Positions 8,327 through 15,868 of a stretch of 64,000 nucleotides of DNA are shown in pieces (positions within the stretch are counted from its first letter, which is position 1; the number at the start of each line of letters is the position of its first letter). The translations under genes and the position numbers were made by a program. The DNA comes from Stenotrophomonas maltophilia (GTDB lineage Bacteria; Pseudomonadota; Gammaproteobacteria; Xanthomonadales; Xanthomonadaceae), in contig NZ_CP015612.1 in assembly GCF_002138415.1 (NCBI RefSeq), forward strand, positions 1,776,001 through 1,840,000, given 5' to 3'. The notes under the pieces were generated by a model. It had not been told where the DNA came from and did not search any database. It saw only the letters and a list, made by a program, of their open reading frames with translations.

Positions 8327-8923
8327 TCAGCCTCGCAGTGTCTCCAGCAGGCACTCGGCATCCAGGCGGTTGCCAAGCACTTGCGCAACCGCCTGCACCG
8401 CGGCTTCCTCGTGCACGGCACGGATGCCCCCATCGTCATCATCGTCGTAGAGGTCGTCGCCGGCCTCCAGGTACACGATGCCGGCCGCCGCAAGAGCCGC
8501 CATCAGGGTGAGTACGTCGGCGGCGATCTCGCCGGCATCCAGCAGACCCGCACCGTGGTGACTGAACAGCACACGGCCGTCATCCAGGTCGAGGATGAAC
8601 GGATCGGCGCCGCGATCGGCAATCACCAGCCAGTTCGATGGCCAGTTGTCGATCGGCTCGCCGCTCATGCCATGCCAGCGATAGCCGGCCTGGTGACTCT
8701 ACACGCGCCGCAGCGGCGGTATCCAGACATCGAGGCCCGGAATGGTGATTCCGGAGTTGCCCACCTTCGCATTGATCTCATGACCCAGCGGTCCCACCTG
8801 CGCGTAGAAGCGCCCCAGCACCGGAGGTAACGGGAACGGTCCCTGCCAGTCACCTTCGTACTGGGCCCGCAGCAGCCCGAAGCAGGCAAATGAGGCGTGC
8901 AGATCAACCATGGCGGGGTCCAA
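8327..8923 (-). pseudogene. SMI1/KNR4-like gene with an in-frame amber stop
   Basis: Two open segments on the minus strand (8923-8699 and 8698-8327) lie in the same reading frame and are separated only by a TAG codon at 8699-8701. Joined, they give a protein of about 198 residues. It has the order typical of SMI1/KNR4 proteins: a P-x-x-L-G-R-F-Y region, G-L-D-V-W-I-P-P-L, then Y-R-W-H-G...N-W-L-V-I-A-D-R-G-A-D-P-F-I-L-D and H-H-G. Members often act as toxin immunity proteins. It is either a fresh pseudogene, an amber-suppressed gene or a base error; no frameshift is needed to restore it. Confidence 0.7.
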
Positions 8924-9020
8924 CGAGGAGCGGCCCAGCAGCCTAGCAGACGGCGTCTGCGTGCAACGCCTTCACCGCCGCTGGCTATCATGTCCGCCTT
9001 CCACAACGAAGGCGGTGCAT

Positions 9021-10436
9021 GTGTCGGTAGCGTTGGTATGGTTCCGCCGTGATCTGCGGCTGCAGGACAATCCGGCCCTGCAGGCGGCGCTGGACGCGGG
9101 TCACGATGTGGTGCCGGTCTACATCCATGCGCCGCACGAGGAAGGCGAGTGGGTGCCCGGCGCGGCCTCCGATGCGTGGCGCCACCGTTCACTGGATGCA
9201 CTGGACGCCGACCTGCGCGCGCGCGGTTCGTCGCTGGTGCTGCGCAGTGGTGACAGCTTGCCGAGCCTGCAGTTGCTGGTCGAACAGACCGGCGCCGAGG
9301 CGGTGTACTGGAACCGCAAGTACGAGCCGGCCACCCAGCCACGCGACGCCACCATCAAGCGCACGCTGCGCGAGCAGGGCATCGACGCGCAGAGCTGCAA
9401 TGGCAGCCTGCTGTTCGAGCCGTGGGATATCGCCACCCAGCAAGGCCAGCCGTACAAGGTGTTCACGCCGTACTGGCGCAACGTGCTCAGTCATTGGCGC
9501 CTGCCCGCGCTGCAGGCCGCGCCGAAGGCACTGGCGGCGCACACGGTCGACAGCCTCGCATTGGACGAGCTGCGGCTGGCGCCTGCGCTGGGCTGGGATA
9601 CCGGCTTCTGGGAGCACTGGCAGCCGGGCGAGGCTGGTGCGCTGGAGGCACTTTCCGTGTTCGAGGACGGCGCGTTGCGCGGTTACCGCGAGCAGCGCGA
9701 CCTGCCGGATCGGGTCGGTACCTCGCGACTGTCGCCGCACCTGCATTTCGGCGAGATCGCGCCGTGGCGCATTGCCCATGCGCTGGAAGGCCTGCGCAGC
9801 GCCGGCACCGACGCCGACATCGACGGCTATCTGCGCCAGCTCGGCTGGCGTGATTTCGCCTATCACCTGCTGCATCACTTCCCGAAGACGCCGACCGACA
9901 ACCTCAACCCGCGCTTTGACCGTTTCCCGTGGGCCACGCCGAGCGCCGTACAGCTGCACGACTGGCAGCGCGGCAACACCGGCGTGCCGATCGTCGATGC
10001 CGGCCTGCGTGAGCTGTGGCACACCGGCTACATGCACAACCGGGTGCGGATGATCGTGGCCAGCTACCTGTGCAAGCACCTGCGCGCGCACTGGCTGCAT
10101 GGCGCGCGCTGGTTCTGGGACACGCTGGTCGATGCCGACCTGGCCAACAACACGATGGGCTGGCAGTGGGTGGCGGGAACCGGTGCCGATGCCGCGCCGT
10201 ACTTCCGCGTGTTCAACCCGGTCACCCAGGCCGAGAAGTTCGACCCGCAGGCCCGCTACATCAGCCGCTGGGTGCCGGAACTGGCGGCGCTGCCGGTGAA
10301 GGCGCGCTTCGCGCCGTGGCAGCATCCGCTGCTGCTGGCTGCGCATGCCCCGGGCTATCCGCGTACCCCGCTGGTGGATCTGGCGGTTGGCCGCGATGCG
10401 GCGTTGGCGGCTTACCGCCAGTCGGGAGCAGGGTAA
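9021..10436 (+). CDS. phrB: Deoxyribodipyrimidine photolyase
   Basis: A 471-residue class I CPD photolyase that uses FAD and blue light to split pyrimidine dimers. It opens V-A-L-V-W-F-R-R-D-L-R-L-Q-D-N, the family N-terminus. The FAD-binding half contains T-S-R-L-S-P-H-L-H-F-G-E, W-R-D-F-A-Y-H-L-L, N-R-V-R-M-I-V-A-S-Y-L and N-N-T-M-G-W-Q-W-V-A-G-T-G-A-D-A-A-P-Y-F-R. GTG 9021 was chosen: a GAAGG lies eight bases upstream and the family sequence starts there. The in-frame ATG at 8910 would add unrelated residues. No linked gene. Confidence 0.96.
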   Translation: MSVALVWFRRDLRLQDNPALQAALDAGHDVVPVYIHAPHEEGEWVPGAASDAWRHRSLDALDADLRARGSSLVLRSGDSLPSLQLLVEQTGAEAVYWNRKYEPATQPRDATIKRTLREQGIDAQSCNGSLLFEPWDIATQQGQPYKVFTPYWRNVLSHWRLPALQAAPKALAAHTVDSLALDELRLAPALGWDTGFWEHWQPGEAGALEALSVFEDGALRGYREQRDLPDRVGTSRLSPHLHFGEIAPWRIAHALEGLRSAGTDADIDGYLRQLGWRDFAYHLLHHFPKTPTDNLNPRFDRFPWATPSAVQLHDWQRGNTGVPIVDAGLRELWHTGYMHNRVRMIVASYLCKHLRAHWLHGARWFWDTLVDADLANNTMGWQWVAGTGADAAPYFRVFNPVTQAEKFDPQARYISRWVPELAALPVKARFAPWQHPLLLAAHAPGYPRTPLVDLAVGRDAALAAYRQSGAG

Positions 10437-10575
10437 AGTGGCGGCTGAGTGATTCAGTCAGTTAGCTGAACGCGGCCCTGTCGCCATGCCGAATCATCAT
10501 TCCGGCATCGCATCGGGCTGTTTATTCTCTTTGCGCCCGCAGCCGCCGGCCCGACCGGAAACCAAGGAGAACCCC

Positions 10576-11271
10576 ATGATCCGCAACACCACCCGCAACG
10601 TCGCACTGGCCCTGATGAGTGCGGCCGTCCTGTCGGCCTGCGCCACCGGCGGCTCCTATGTGCAGAGTGACCAGTACGGCAACCCGACCGAGCAGCAGAA
10701 CCGCACCGGCCGCAACGCGCTGATCGGTACCGCCATCGGCGTGGCCGCCGGCCTGCTGACCGGCGACAGCGCCACCGAACGTCGTCAGCACGCGCTGATC
10801 GGTGCCGGTATCGGCGCGCTCAGCGGCGCCGCCGTCGGCCAGTACCAGGATCGCCAGGAACGCGCACTGCGCGAGCGCACTGCCAACACCGGCATCGATG
10901 TGCAGCGCCAGGGTGACAACATCATGCTGAACCTGCCGGACGGCATCACCTTCGACTTCGGCAAGGCGACACTGAAGCCGCAGTTCTACGGTTCGCTCAA
11001 CGGCGTGGCAGGCACTCTGCGCGACTACAACCAGACCATGATCGAAGTGGTCGGCCACACCGACAGCATCGGCAGCGACGCGGTCAACAACCGCCTGTCC
11101 AAGGAGCGCGCCGACTCGGTGGCGCAGTACCTGATCGGCCAGGGCGTGCAGAGCGTGCGCATCGAAACACTGGGCGCTGGCAAGTCGTATCCGATTGCCG
11201 ACAACAGCACCGATGCCGGTCGTGCAAAGAACCGCCGTGTCGAGATCCGCGTGATTCCGCTCAAGCAGTAA
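10576..11271 (+). CDS. OmpA-family lipoprotein with glycine-zipper segment
   Basis: A 231-residue protein. A signal peptide with lipobox (A-A-V-L-S-A-C) is followed by a glycine-zipper region (A-L-I-G-T-A-I-G-V-A-A-G-L-L-T-G and I-G-A-G-I-G-A-L-S-G-A-A-V-G). A C-terminal OmpA-type peptidoglycan-binding domain follows, containing F-D-F-G-K-A-T-L, V-V-G-H-T-D-S-I-G, N-x-x-L-S-x-x-R-A and N-R-R-V-E-I-R-V. It probably tethers the outer membrane to peptidoglycan, like YiaD. AAGGAG lies seven bases before the ATG at 10576. Transcription should end in the first hairpin of the array at 11306. Confidence 0.93.
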   Translation: MIRNTTRNVALALMSAAVLSACATGGSYVQSDQYGNPTEQQNRTGRNALIGTAIGVAAGLLTGDSATERRQHALIGAGIGALSGAAVGQYQDRQERALRERTANTGIDVQRQGDNIMLNLPDGITFDFGKATLKPQFYGSLNGVAGTLRDYNQTMIEVVGHTDSIGSDAVNNRLSKERADSVAQYLIGQGVQSVRIETLGAGKSYPIADNSTDAGRAKNRRVEIRVIPLKQ

Positions 11272-11296
11272 CGCGCAGCGTTACATTTCCGGCGTA

Positions 11297-12048
11297 GCCG
11301 GAACGAAAATGCCGCCCTTGCAGGCGGCATTTTCTGTAGGTGCCGAGCTTGCTCGGCACGCCGATAGCGCTCCCGGTCGCGGCTTCTCCGAACGGCGCCG
11401 AGCAAGGTCGGCATCTACCGGAAGCCAGGCAGCCGGAACGAAAATGCCGCCCTCGCAGGCGGCATTTTCTGTAGGTGCCGAGCTTGCTCGGCACGCCGAT
11501 GGCAATCCCGTTCGCGGCTCCTCCGAACGGCGCCGACCAAGGTCGGCATCTACCGGACGCCCGGCGTAGCCGGAACGAAAATGCCGCCCTTGCAGGCGGC
11601 ATTTTCTGTAGGTGCCGAGCTTGCTCGGCACGCCGATAGCGCTCCCGGTCGCGGCTTCTCCGAACGGCGCCGACCAAGGTCGGCATCTACCGAAAGCCAG
11701 GCAGCCGGAACGAAAATGCCGCCCTTGCAGGCGGCATTTTCTGTAGGTGCCGAGCTTGCTCGGCACGCCGATAGCGCTCCCGGTCGCGGCTTCTCCGAAC
11801 GGCGCCGACCAAGGTCGGTATCTACCGGAAGCCAGGTAGCCGGAACGAAAATGCCGCCCTTGCAGGCGGCATTTTCTGTAGGTGCCGAGCTTGCTCGGCA
11901 CGCCGATAGCGCTCCCGGTCGCGGCTTCTCCGAACGGCGCCGACCAAGGTCGGCATCTACCGGAAGCCAGGCAGCCGGAACGAAAATGCCGCCCTTGCAG
12001 GCGGCATTTTCTGTAGGTGCCGAGCTTGCTCGGCACGCCGATAGCGCC
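11297..12048. repeat. Tandem array of about 5.5 terminator-SMAG units (135 bp)
   Basis: The block recurs at 11298, 11433, 11570, 11705, 11840 and 11975 (spacings 135, 137, 135, 135, 135). Each copy has a perfect 11-bp hairpin AAAATGCCGCC/GGCGGCATTTT, then a GTAGGTGCCGAGC...GCTCGGCAC palindrome, a linker with AACGGCGC, and an inverted GACCAAGGTCGGCATCTAC. The last copy stops after the first palindrome. Open frames on both strands through here are products of the repeat. No gene is seen between 11272 and 12267. Confidence 0.92.
11306..11333. terminator. Bidirectional terminator hairpin (first of six copies)
   Basis: AAAATGCCGCC and GGCGGCATTTT form a perfect 11-bp stem around a 6-base loop (CTTGCA). 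The A-run before and T-run after make it usable in both directions. It is the first terminator after the OmpA-family lipoprotein gene; five further copies follow in the array. Confidence 0.75.
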
Positions 12049-12049
12049 T

Positions 12050-12259
12050 GTAGAGCCGAGCCACGATCGGCTACCTCTTCTGGTAGATGCCGACCTTGGT
12101 CGGCGCCGTTCGAAAAGCAGTCGAGCATGGCTATGCCGGTCGTCCTGACCGGCACCCGTCGGGCCGTCGCAAGCGACGTTGGTAGCGGCTCCTGCCGCTA
12201 CCTTCGACTCTACAGAAAGCGGCATCGCGCGCCCGGGTAGATCCACGCCATGCGTGGAT
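12050..12259. repeat. Further SMAG-like palindromes after the array
   Basis: A cluster of degenerate palindromes lies downstream of the smeRv stop. GTAGAGCCGAGCC with an inverted GACCTTGGTCGGC copy spans about 12050-12105. The perfect hairpin GGTAGCGGC/GCCGCTACC is at 12181-12202. A 23-bp GTAG element identical to 8304-8326 is at 12237-12259. No coding sequence is seen. Confidence 0.65.
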
Positions 12260-12267
12260 ACCCTCGG

Positions 12268-13299
12268 TCATGCCGCCGAAGCCGCGACCTTCTCCAGGAT
12301 CCGCTTGCCGCTGCTTTCCAGCGCAGCGTCTTCCTTTTCTTTCTGCTGCTGCGCCAGCTTCGCGCCCGGGCATTGCGCCAGCATGTAGTTGGCGTCGAAG
12401 TTGAGCTTCTCTACGAGGAAGTCGACGAACGCACGCACCTTCGGCGAGACCAGGCGGCCGCCGGCGAACACCGCATTGAAGTCCACCTCCGGCCCGGTCC
12501 AGCCGGCCAGCACGCGGCGCACCATCCCCGATTCAACGAACGGCTTGGCCATCACATCGCCGGTCAGCAGCAGGCCTTCGCCACAGACCAATGCGCCATT
12601 CAACGCAGACATGTCATTGGCGGTCATCAGCGGGGTGACCGGGAAGTCACGCAGCTCGCCGCCGTTCTCGCCCAGCTGCCAGGTGAAGCGCGGCGAATTG
12701 CCGGTGTGGTACGGCTTGCGCATCGCCAGGATGCGATGGAACTGCAGCTCTTCCGGATGCAGCGGCTCGCCATAGCGCTCGATGTAGGCCGGGCTGGCGA
12801 ACACCTGCGTGCGCAGGCTGCCGAGCTTGCGCGCGACCAGGTTGGAATCGGGCAGGGCACCGACACGCAGCGCCAGATCGGCTTCGCCGGCAATCAGGTC
12901 CAGCTTCTCGTTACCCATATGCATGTCCAGGCGGATCTCTGGATACTGCGCATGGAACTGGCCCAGCAGCGGGGCGATCCAGGTGATGCCGATCGAATAG
13001 GGCACGGTGAAGCGCAGCCAGCCGCGCGGGCCGGACTGCAACTGGCTCACCGCGCTCTCGGCTTCTTCAAGCTCGCGCGCGATGCGCTGGCAATGCTCGT
13101 GGTAGATCGAGCCGGCTTCGGTCAGGCCGAGGCGGCGGGTGGTCCGGTGCAGCAGTCGCGCGCCCAGGCGCGTTTCCAGCTCCTGCACTTTGCGGCTGAC
13201 CGTGGTCTTGGGCAGGCCGAGCGATTTGGCAGCGGCAATGAAACTGCCTTGCTCGACCACTTTGACGAAGATCAGCGTCTCGTTGAGATCGTGGGACAT
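12268..13299 (-). CDS. smeRv: LysR-type regulator of the SmeVWX pump
   Basis: A 343-residue LysR regulator: N-terminal helix-turn-helix (F-V-K-V-V-E-Q-G-S-F-I-A-A-A-K-S-L-G-L-P, then S-R-K-V-Q-E-L-E) and a C-terminal effector domain. It is divergent from smeU1-V-W-U2-X, the known position of smeRv in S. maltophilia. Residue 266 is glycine (V-L-A-G-W-T-G). From memory of the literature, changes at this residue are linked to pump overproduction, so this copy looks wild type there and the pump is probably not derepressed by that route. The start at 13299 matches the LysR N-terminus; the longer frame adds eleven unrelated residues. Confidence 0.93.
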   Translation of the reverse strand: MSHDLNETLIFVKVVEQGSFIAAAKSLGLPKTTVSRKVQELETRLGARLLHRTTRRLGLTEAGSIYHEHCQRIARELEEAESAVSQLQSGPRGWLRFTVPYSIGITWIAPLLGQFHAQYPEIRLDMHMGNEKLDLIAGEADLALRVGALPDSNLVARKLGSLRTQVFASPAYIERYGEPLHPEELQFHRILAMRKPYHTGNSPRFTWQLGENGGELRDFPVTPLMTANDMSALNGALVCGEGLLLTGDVMAKPFVESGMVRRVLAGWTGPEVDFNAVFAGGRLVSPKVRAFVDFLVEKLNFDANYMLAQCPGAKLAQQQKEKEDAALESSGKRILEKVAASAA

Positions 13300-13329
13300 G
13301 GTCGGGGATCCTGGACGTCGGGGATGGGA

Positions 13330-13392
13330 CAATCGTGACAGAACGATTGGACCGGGAGCGGGATGATTATTCCCCTTAATCAGGACTAATCA
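13330..13392. promoter_or_regulatory. Dyads in the smeRv-smeU1 intergenic region
   Basis: Two inverted repeats lie just upstream of smeRv. One is CAATCGT-N6-ACGATTG (13330-13349). The other is TGATTA-N7-TAATCA (13364-13382), whose right arm TAATCA is repeated ten bases later (13387-13392), about one helical turn. LysR regulators bind such interrupted dyads. These are the natural candidates for SmeRv sites controlling both directions. Confidence 0.5.
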
Positions 13393-13446
13393 AGTAAAGG
13401 TTTGAGGTCTATCGTGGCGCCATTCGTTATTTGGAGCCCGTCCGCC

Positions 13447-13674
13447 ATGAGCCTGCGCAACATTCTTGCCCGTCTCCGGAACGCCGGCCAGAGCACCCTG
13501 GACCTGGCAATGACCGTTGAAGTCCGCCCGAGTTCCTTGGTAAACAAGGACTTCCGTGAGTTTACCGCGCCCATGCGTCAGCAGCGTGGCGGGGCCATCC
13601 GCCTGACCCCGCACAAGGGCGACCGGCTGCGCCGAATCGGGACTATCCCGGATTTGGGAGGAAATGTCCCGTGA
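13447..13674 (+). CDS. Possible 75-residue hypothetical protein upstream of smeU1
   Basis: An ATG at 13447, ten bases after GGAG, opens 75 codons with mostly GC-ending codons like the neighbours. The protein is basic (many Arg, for example L-R-N-I-L-A-R-L-R-N-A-G) and matches no family I recognise. Its stop overlaps the GTG start of smeU1 in GTGA, which suggests coupling. It could instead be leader sequence of the efflux operon that is open by chance. The promoter region must lie upstream of it if it is real. Confidence 0.4.
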   Translation: MSLRNILARLRNAGQSTLDLAMTVEVRPSSLVNKDFREFTAPMRQQRGGAIRLTPHKGDRLRRIGTIPDLGGNVP

Positions 13675-14441
13675 ATGGGATGCTGACGCCCGAAGTCCTG
13701 GTCCTCGGCGGCACCGGTGCCGTGGGGCAGGGCGTGGTTGGCGCATTGCTGGAGGCCGGCAGCCCGGTGCTGGTGGTCGGTCGCGATCCGGGCCGGCTGG
13801 CGGCGCTGCATGAGCAGTTCGCTGACGAGCCGGGCCTGGAGACGCTGCTGGGTTCGCTCAGCGATGACGGCTCGGCACGCGCACTGGCCGAACGCATCGC
13901 GCATCGCCCGCGCCCGCTGGCCGCGGTGATCGCCGCAATGGGCGGCCCTTACCGTCGCGGCCGGGTTACTGACCGCAACGGCGATGAACTGCTGGGCGCG
14001 ATGCAGGCCGATCTGATGCCGCACGTGCACGCAGTGCGTCATCTGCTGCCGCTGCTGCAGGACAACGTGCATGCGCGCCGCTACGTGATGATCGGCAGCC
14101 CGGCCAACGCCAAGCCATGGGCGGGCTACGGCGAAACCTCGATCACCACTGCGGCGCTGCGTATGTACGCACAGGTAGTGCACCAGGAAGCCCAGGCATT
14201 GGGCGTGCGTGCGCAGATGCTGGAAGTCTGCAGCCCGGTGTGTACGCCGGCCAACGCGGCCAATGCCTGCATCGAGTGGCCCAGCTCACTGCTGGTCGGC
14301 CGTCGCGTGGTCTCCCTGCTCGACGGCTGCCGCGACAACCGCGCCATCGTCCGCTGCGACAGCAGTGATGCCGAACTGCCGCGCGGCCTGCTGCACCTGG
14401 ACGTTCCTCCCCTGTGGCGCGATACCGCAGGCGTCGCTTGA
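13671..14441 (+). CDS. smeU1: SDR-like oxidoreductase SmeU1
   Basis: A 256-residue Rossmann-fold short-chain dehydrogenase-like protein with an N-terminal dinucleotide-binding motif (V-L-G-G-T-G-A-V-G-Q-G-V) and an A-A-M-G-G-P segment. The canonical YxxxK is only partly kept (G-Y-G-E-T-S-I). It is the first gene of the smeU1-V-W-U2-X operon. The role of the oxidoreductases in this efflux operon is not settled. GTG 13671 follows GGGAGG by nine bases; ATG 13680 is an in-frame alternative. Confidence 0.88.
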   Translation: MNGMLTPEVLVLGGTGAVGQGVVGALLEAGSPVLVVGRDPGRLAALHEQFADEPGLETLLGSLSDDGSARALAERIAHRPRPLAAVIAAMGGPYRRGRVTDRNGDELLGAMQADLMPHVHAVRHLLPLLQDNVHARRYVMIGSPANAKPWAGYGETSITTAALRMYAQVVHQEAQALGVRAQMLEVCSPVCTPANAANACIEWPSSLLVGRRVVSLLDGCRDNRAIVRCDSSDAELPRGLLHLDVPPLWRDTAGVA

Positions 14442-14461
14442 CCTCGACCATGGTTGAGGTC
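14440..14461. other. 22-bp palindrome after smeU1
   Basis: GACCTCGACC and GGTTGAGGTC flank AT, giving an almost perfect dyad that begins within the smeU1 stop codon. A GTTTTTG run lies about 20 bases further on. It may fold in the mRNA between smeU1 and smeV, or bind a regulator. Confidence 0.35.
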
Positions 14462-14523
14462 GCAGGATACGCCGCCTGTTTTTGCAACACGTTCTCATCT
14501 AGCTGTACCACCCCTCCGTACGG

Positions 14524-15756
14524 ATGCATGCCATGACTTCCCCCAATTCCACCCCACATCGTTTCGGTCATCGCATTGCGATGGTCGGCGTGTCGATCCT
14601 CGCCGCAGCCGTGCTTGCGGCCTGCAGCGGCGGCCACGCCGAAGAAGCCGGTGCACCGCCGCCGCCGCAGGTCAGCGCTGCACCGGTGCTGGTCAAGCAG
14701 GTCAGCCAGTGGGACGAGTTCAGCGGCCGCGTCGAAGCGGTACAGAGCGTTGAACTGCGTCCGCGCGTGTCCGGCTACATCGACAAGGTCAACTACGTCG
14801 AAGGCCAGGAAGTGAAGAAGGGCGAAGTGCTCTTCACCATCGACGCGCGCAGCTACCAGGCCGAGTACGATCGGGCTGCTGCCGAACTCGCCCGCGCCCG
14901 CACCCAGGCAACGCTGGCCCGCAGCGAATCGGAGCGTGCCAAGCGACTGTCCGAGCAGCAGGCAATCTCCACCGAGACGGCCGAGCAGCGTCGCGCTGCC
15001 GCCGACCAGTCCGGTGCCGCCGTGCAGGCGGCGCAGGCTGCGTTGGATGCGGCCCGCCTCAACCTGGAGTTCACCAAGGTGCGTGCGCCGATCGACGGCC
15101 GCGCCGGCCGTGCGATGGTCACCGCCGGCAACCTGGTCACCGCCGGCGACAGCGCCAGTGTGCTGACCACGCTGGTCTCGCTGGATACCGTGTTCGTCTA
15201 CTTCGATGCCGATGAGAGCACCTTCCTGCGCTACGCACAGATGGCACGCAAGGGCGAACGCCCGAGCGAGCGTGACAGCGATCTGCCGGTGAAGGTCGGC
15301 CTGTCCGGCGAAGAGGGCTACCCGCACTCCGGCAAGGTCGACTTCCTCGACAACCAGGTGGCGCGCAGCACCGGCACCATCCGTGTCCGCGCGCTGCTGG
15401 ACAACGCCGACCGCCAGTTCACCCCGGGCCTGTTCGCCCGCGTGCAGCTGCTCGGCAGCGGCCAGTTCCAGGCCCTGCTGATCGACGACAAGGCCGTGCT
15501 GACCGACCAGGACCGCAAGTACGTGTACGTGGTCGACAAGGATGGCAAGGCCCAGCGCCGTGACATCCAGCTCGGTCGTACCGCTGAAGGCCTGCGCATC
15601 GTCGAGCACGGCCTGGCCGCCGGTGACAAGGTGATCATCGACGGCGTGCAGAAGGTCTTCATGCCTGGCATGCCGGTGCAGGCCAAGGCCGTGGCAATGC
15701 AGCCGCAGGCTGCGCCGGCACCGGGCCGCGATGCCACCGCTGCGCTGAACCACTGA
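14524..15756 (+). CDS. smeV: RND efflux periplasmic adaptor SmeV
   Basis: A 410-residue membrane-fusion lipoprotein of the MexE/AcrA type. The signal peptide has the lipobox V-L-A-A-C. The lipoyl half-motifs are R-P-R-V-S-G-Y-I-D-K-V-N-Y-V-E-G-Q-E-V and K-V-R-A-P-I-D-G. Between them is an alpha-helical hairpin rich in Ala, Arg and Glu (about residues 115-190). It links the inner-membrane pump SmeW to the outer-membrane channel SmeX. Known substrates of the system are quinolones, chloramphenicol and tetracycline. ATG 14524 is used; ATG 14533 is a close alternative and no strong Shine-Dalgarno sequence decides. Confidence 0.95.
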   Translation: MHAMTSPNSTPHRFGHRIAMVGVSILAAAVLAACSGGHAEEAGAPPPPQVSAAPVLVKQVSQWDEFSGRVEAVQSVELRPRVSGYIDKVNYVEGQEVKKGEVLFTIDARSYQAEYDRAAAELARARTQATLARSESERAKRLSEQQAISTETAEQRRAAADQSGAAVQAAQAALDAARLNLEFTKVRAPIDGRAGRAMVTAGNLVTAGDSASVLTTLVSLDTVFVYFDADESTFLRYAQMARKGERPSERDSDLPVKVGLSGEEGYPHSGKVDFLDNQVARSTGTIRVRALLDNADRQFTPGLFARVQLLGSGQFQALLIDDKAVLTDQDRKYVYVVDKDGKAQRRDIQLGRTAEGLRIVEHGLAAGDKVIIDGVQKVFMPGMPVQAKAVAMQPQAAPAPGRDATAALNH

Positions 15757-15868
15757 TCCGCGTCCCCGCTTAGCTGCCGGCGCCAGCGGCAGCCTTCCCT
15801 GCCTTCGTCATCTCGGCGAGGGGCAGGGTGGCTGTTGCCCGCCGAATGCCTTTCCCAGGAATTCCTCC

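Noticed and set aside
11297..12048. CRISPR-like array
   Set aside because: The repeating unit is 135 bp with no unique spacers; it consists of terminator hairpins and SMAG-like palindromes.
11281..12246. Repetitive protein of about 320 residues on the minus strand, and similar plus-strand frames
   Set aside because: Products of the 135-bp tandem repeat. The period is a multiple of three in most copies, so frames stay open without being genes.
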